From Glandiceps talaboti (lineage: Eukaryota > Hemichordata > Enteropneusta > Spengelidae), in contig NC_135555.1 in NCBI RefSeq assembly GCF_964340395.1, positions 12,751,246-12,815,245 of the forward strand: 64,000 nt of DNA, in the 5' to 3' direction. Below, in pieces: positions 61,155 to 64,000 of this stretch (within the stretch, counting starts at the first letter, position 1; each line of letters opens with the position of its first letter). The notes beneath the pieces were generated by a model. It ran no database searches. It saw only the letters and a list, made by a program, of their open reading frames with translations, and was not told the origin of the DNA. The translations under genes and the position numbers were made by a program.

Positions 61155-62689
61155 GATGGACCTACTCGCACAGATGATACACTGACTACGTAACCAGCTA
61201 CGTGTTGTCATCATCGTAAATCAAGCTTTTTTTACGGCACAGTTTGATTTTTCGTTGCATGAGTGAAAAAATATACCCCGAATAGCGAAAATAACCTCAC
61301 ACTGCTTTAGAAATCTCATGTCATTTCGAGAAAAACATTTCATCATATTTGTTTTATCTTAATATAGTGAGTTACTTTACATCTTTGAACGTGAATCACA
61401 GTATGTAAAGCCCAGTTTTCTCACTCAGCACAGAGAAAACTTCATTTTACTATGCTAGCTCTTCACTTAATATCAGCTAGTATGTTGATACATTTGTTAT
61501 TAAAATTGATGCAGTTTTAAAGGCTAATATACACCCAGTGAACAACGTTAACAGCTCTCGGTTTACTGATTTTAATAAAACGAACTAAACAAACTATTGG
61601 TTTTTGATAAGAAAATATTTAATGGAGAACAGTTCAAATAAAATCAGATCCATGATACCTAACTTCGTGATGATTTTGTTCTGGCAGATAGACATCTGTA
61701 AAGACACGCCGTCAGGTAAATCAAACCATGCTCGACATGAGACTTCATTATACATGTCGATATCATAAAAAATTGAAAGTATAACAGTTATGTTGTTGCT
61801 ATCTTTTAATTAAATATAGTAGGGGTAAGGGTTGGTTGGAGTAATATTAACTACGCGTAATTCGGTACACACGCTACTAGCATTCACCAAGTCTATGTAT
61901 ACTCCACATAGTTATTTCGGCGGTGACAGAAATCAGGAAGCCTAATTCCATGTGTCGATTTTTATCTCGAATACGGTAATAAAGTTCTGAACATGTTTAT
62001 GCGTCTCCTTTGACGTGGAAGACTGGAGATTTGAGTGACAGATACGAAGCATTGGAAGCACATCCTTCGTTGTTCGTTTGCTGAAAAAATTTCGGTATTT
62101 TATCGATGATAAAAAGAGACAAGATAAGTGTATCATTGTTTATACACTCGTATTGCAATCATGAAAACATATCTACTAATGCATGGATTGTCTAATTATT
62201 GTCGTCAAATTGGAATTTATATTCTATTTAGAAGAATTTCTATAATATTTACCAGACAATTCATAATCTAGTCGAAATAAGCGTGTAGTAAGGAGAATAG
62301 TTTAATTACAACACTTCTACTAAGTTTAATTTTAAGAGCGGACCAATGTGCACTTTAATTAAAAAGGACTGAAGTCGTACCATGGGCGAGCATTCAATAT
62401 TTTATCATATATACTTATTGAGTCACGAGTTTGTAAGAAAGTTTATGAACGATAGAAATGAAGGTTTTGTTCTTTCCCTTATTTACTGGTGTTCGAATAT
62501 GCGAATTTCGATATCGCGGTCACTTGTAAGTAACCAACACAGTAGTAGGCCTAGGAAGGCTCAAGAAGATTTTTGTAATGATACGTTTTCGCAATATTGC
62601 TCTCCTTATTATATACATTCCTAATATATAGGTGTTATGATGCAAAACAAAAACAAAAACGAAAATCAAACCAAACGACTTATACCTCC
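61155..62689. other. Spacer between duplication copies, nothing recognised
   Basis: AT-rich DNA with short frames only; I see no gene, repeat family or structured element. Confidence 0.4.
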
Positions 62690-64000
62690 ATTTCTTCGAA
62701 GTTTGCGACAAATAAGGTGATGAATTGACTCAGAGATGGTATGGTAATATTCTGTAAACTTTATCCGAATGTAAAATGGCCACACGAAAAGCAATGTCAT
62801 TTATAGAAATGACTAGCAGGAAGGAAATGCCATTGGAATGAATATGGATCTAAGCCATCATGTACGTTTTACACCATAAATGCCGTCATACGAAAAAGAA
62901 GAGGGAAAGCAGAACTAAGTTGTAAATACAAAATTATTGTTACAAAGAATGACCGAGTATGACTATCATTGCGATCATTATATTTCGTGGTCTTTGCTAT
63001 GGTTTATAGAGATGGAGAAAAATACACGAAGTGAGATTAGCACACAATTGTTGTAAAGAATGAGCAAAGAGAAGGAACTGTTTACCTTCTCTAGGCTAGG
63101 TGTGTCCTATGAAAAACCTTGAGACTCGCGACAGACTGGAGAGTCGTGACGGACAATAATCGATATTACATTTCTTTGTTACATCCTACAATATGATTGG
63201 TAGACATTTTCTTTAGATAAATGATCGAATACTATACGCAAGTGAAGACGTTACCATGACAAAGTACATTATATTTATACAAAGAGAAGAGAACAAATCA
63301 AAGGAACCATACAGATGTCGAACCATCCCAGTCACGATTCGACACTGTTCAACAAAAACGTAAACAACACTATTATTATAGGTCCCTGGACGCGACAAGG
63401 ACATCCTTATTCGGTCGTACTGTTATCCATTGTCTAGTACTCTATATGATGCAGACTGATTTTACAGGGAAATGGGTTGTCAAGCAAATATAGTTACCCA
63501 TAAATATATCACTAGTTGAACACAATTCAATCCTTGAATTGTTCGTTCCCAAACTTGAAGATATAAAGTAAAATCCAAATGGTATCAAAAATAAACTTTC
63601 ATTGCAAATCAAATAATCTCAATACAAGCAAACATATATTATCGTCACTGTACTTTTTTTGTCTTTAACTTTGTGACCAAACTTATATCAACAGTACATG
63701 TCTATTATACAACTCTAGATTCGGATACCCCAATCATTAAAGCATTAAAAAAACTATGCAAAGTTTATGATTCGCTAAACCACAGACAAGTAAGAAACTA
63801 ACGATTGAATGAAATCTCATTTCCGTTCGGCCTTGAATCTATGAAAAGCTTTAAAATGGGTTTGCATCATTAGTTCACACTTTCTGTCAATCAACAAAGT
63901 GATCCCGGATCTAACGTATCATGCCTACTATTGGGTAAAACACCCCCACTTTACTTCTAAACTTAGAAAATGAAGTCATACTGTCTTTGATATGATTGGT
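62690..64000 (+). repeat. Segmental duplication, copy B (runs off the window)
   Basis: It matches copy A blocks in order: 62690-63030 with 58390-58720, then 63105-64000 with 60240-60925. It lacks the 1.2-kb middle of copy A and has its own 60-base and 90-base indels (for example CAATCCTTGAATTGTTCG at about 63528). The window ends inside the duplicated CCAAT block, so the downstream CRE and small frame cannot be checked. Confidence 0.85.

Overview
This is a eukaryotic window, almost certainly from an invertebrate animal. It is AT-rich, its genes are split by many GT-AG introns, simple repeats are everywhere, and there are several families of small inverted-repeat transposons. The recognisable proteins are animal ones. 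I cannot name the species; an invertebrate deuterostome or a spiralian would both fit.

Layout. (1) 1-300, plus strand: only the terminal exon of a peroxisomal FAD amine oxidase like sarcosine/pipecolate oxidase, ending in the peroxisomal signal SKL. (2) 4999-10760, minus strand: a complete six-exon gene matching the endosomal coiled-coil protein ENTR1 (SDCCAG3), with TATA and CCAAT boxes upstream. (3) 11-18 kb: no gene, but retrotransposon and MITE fragments and a large 28-bp minisatellite. (4) 18315-49199, minus strand: an 18-exon gene for a C-terminal-motor kinesin of the KIFC3 type. All splice phases agree and the model gives 932 residues. Its 5' noncoding exons and promoters probably lie at 52.4-53.2 kb. 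(5) Nested on the plus strand inside the kinesin intron at 20001-27505: a two-exon secreted fibrinogen-domain protein (21680-22979), a broken copy of its 3' end, a 17-copy 78-bp satellite and a hAT-like inverted-repeat element. (6) 53.9-64 kb: no convincing gene. It holds minisatellites, a LINE fragment inserted in a MITE, and a segmental duplication seen at 58.4-61 kb and again at 62.7-64 kb.

ENTR1 and KIFC3-type kinesins both act in membrane traffic, but nothing here shows that these two genes act together. The fibrinogen-domain gene looks like an independent nested gene, of a type used in innate recognition. The most unusual feature is a 42-bp tandem array (38.5-38.9 kb) in which each unit carries a copy of the 3' splice site of kinesin coding exon 3. 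All nine possible acceptors are in frame with open sequence between them.
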